Origin: an uncultured Candidatus Melainabacteria bacterium
GTDB lineage: Bacteria; Cyanobacteriota; Vampirovibrionia; Gastranaerophilales; Gastranaerophilaceae
DNA: 5,506 nucleotides
Assembly (NCBI GenBank): GCA_934675695.1
Contig: CAKURN010000113.1
Coordinates: 1-5,506 of the forward strand
Direction: 5' to 3'
The position numbers and the translations under genes are program-made. This document shows, in pieces, positions 4,816-5,506 of this stretch; the stretch's first letter is position 1; each line of letters starts with the position of its first letter. A model generated the notes under the pieces. That model worked only from the letters and a program-made list of their open reading frames with translations. It did no database searches and was not told where the DNA came from.

Positions 4816-5506
4816 ATGGCAACAGCTACTTTAGTAGAATTATTAGATGCAGGTGTACATTTTGGTCACCAAACTCAAAAATGGAACCCAAAAATGAAAC
4901 AATACATTTTTGGTGCAAAAAATGGTATTTATATTATCGACCTTAGAAAAACTTCTGACTTGTTAGACAACGCATACGAAGTTGTTCGCAAATTTGCTTC
5001 TCAAGGTAAAAATGTTTTATTTGTAGGTACAAAAAAACAAGCTGCTGATGTTGTAGCTCAAGAAGCTGCACGTTGTGGCGGATACTACATCAATCGTCGT
5101 TGGTTGGGTGGTATGATGACAAACTTTGAAACAATCAGAGGCAGAGTAAACAAACTTAGAGAATTAGAATCTTTCTTGGAATCTGGTGCTGCAAACAAAC
5201 TTCCTAAAAAAGAAGTTGCTCAATTAAACAGACAATTAGCAAAATTGAGCAAAACTTTAGGCGGTATTAAAGAAATGAAAGGTCTGCCGGACATTTTAGT
5301 TGTTATCGACCAAAAGAAAGAATTAATTGCAATTAAAGAAGCAAACAAACTAGGTATCCCTGTTGTATGTTTAGCTGATACAAACGCTGATACAGACGGT
5401 ATCGACTACATTATCCCGGGTAACGATGATGCACTTCGTTCAATCAAATTAATCTGTTCAAAAATGGCTGATGCTGTTTTAGAAGGAAAAGAACTTAGAG
5501 CAAACA
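4816..5506 (+). CDS. rpsB: 30S ribosomal protein S2 (3' end cut by window edge)
   Basis: The first 230 residues of S2, a late-assembling protein on the back of the 30S subunit, needed with S1 for mRNA binding. Visible family blocks are LLDAGVHFGHQTQKWNPKM (about 9-27), GIYIIDLRKT (36-45), VLFVGTKKQAADVVAQEAARC (from about 65), and YINRRWLGGMMTNFETIRGRV (about 92-112). The insert helices carry ESGAANKLPKKE. Then come GGIKEMKGLPDILVVID, IPVVCLADTNAD, IIPGNDDALRSIKLI and MADAVLEG. Typical S2 proteins have about 230-260 residues, so only a short tail is missing. The ATG has a Shine-Dalgarno and no plausible upstream alternative. In most bacteria tsf (elongation factor Ts) follows rpsB, and that is the expected next gene outside the window. 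The S2 style is closer to cyanobacterial than to proteobacterial proteins, by eye. Confidence 0.98.
   Translation, partial: MATATLVELLDAGVHFGHQTQKWNPKMKQYIFGAKNGIYIIDLRKTSDLLDNAYEVVRKFASQGKNVLFVGTKKQAADVVAQEAARCGGYYINRRWLGGMMTNFETIRGRVNKLRELESFLESGAANKLPKKEVAQLNRQLAKLSKTLGGIKEMKGLPDILVVIDQKKELIAIKEANKLGIPVVCLADTNADTDGIDYIIPGNDDALRSIKLICSKMADAVLEGKELRAN

Noticed and set aside
1..5506. CRISPR arrays, insertion sequences, tRNA genes or phage remnants
   Set aside because: I saw no repeated spacer pattern, transposase motif, tRNA-like cloverleaf or phage gene; gene content and codon use look uniform and chromosomal.

Overview
The window is AT-rich DNA (about one third G+C by eye), densely coding and arranged like a bacterial chromosome. 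A Gram-negative envelope is implied by a TolC/NodT-type outer-membrane efflux protein with an N-terminal signal peptide. The glutamine synthetase is the short GSI-alpha form usual in Firmicutes and related lineages. The S2 protein has several cyanobacterial-looking blocks, such as ESGAANKLPKKE and NDDALRSIKLI. A low-GC didermic lineage near Cyanobacteria (Vampirovibrionia/Gastranaerophilales, 'Melainabacteria') fits best, but this is an inference from protein style, not a search result.

Left half (1-3195): a self-contained, divergently organised multidrug efflux locus. On the minus strand a MarR-family regulator is followed by an EmrA/HlyD membrane-fusion protein and then by an EmrB-type DHA2 major-facilitator pump cut by the window edge. 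The genes are 11 and 5 bases apart, so they form one operon. On the plus strand, across an 85-base gap, lies the outer-membrane channel gene. The gap holds a 12+12 bp inverted repeat with a 4-base centre, covering overlapping -10 elements of two opposed predicted promoters. This is a likely MarR operator controlling inner-membrane pump, adaptor and outer-membrane duct together.

Middle (3196-4656): glnA, encoding glutamine synthetase, ends in a strong intrinsic terminator. Its start overlaps (ATGA) the end of an eight-codon upstream reading frame that has its own Shine-Dalgarno sequence. In that frame the glnA Shine-Dalgarno (AGGAGG) is read as two consecutive AGG arginine codons. AGG is not used in any of the other genes here.

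Right end (4657-5506): a promoter with a perfect TATAAT, a leader of about 105 nt, and rpsB (30S protein S2), cut by the window edge. The leader is the most striking non-coding element. Its 5' end (TTGTCCT) is perfectly complementary to AGGACAA, which contains the rpsB Shine-Dalgarno. Nested inside are an 8-bp stem, a 4-bp stem and two small hairpins that would form a three-way junction. It looks like a cis-regulatory RNA, most simply an S2 autoregulatory site, that hides the ribosome binding site. I cannot match it to a known family by memory.
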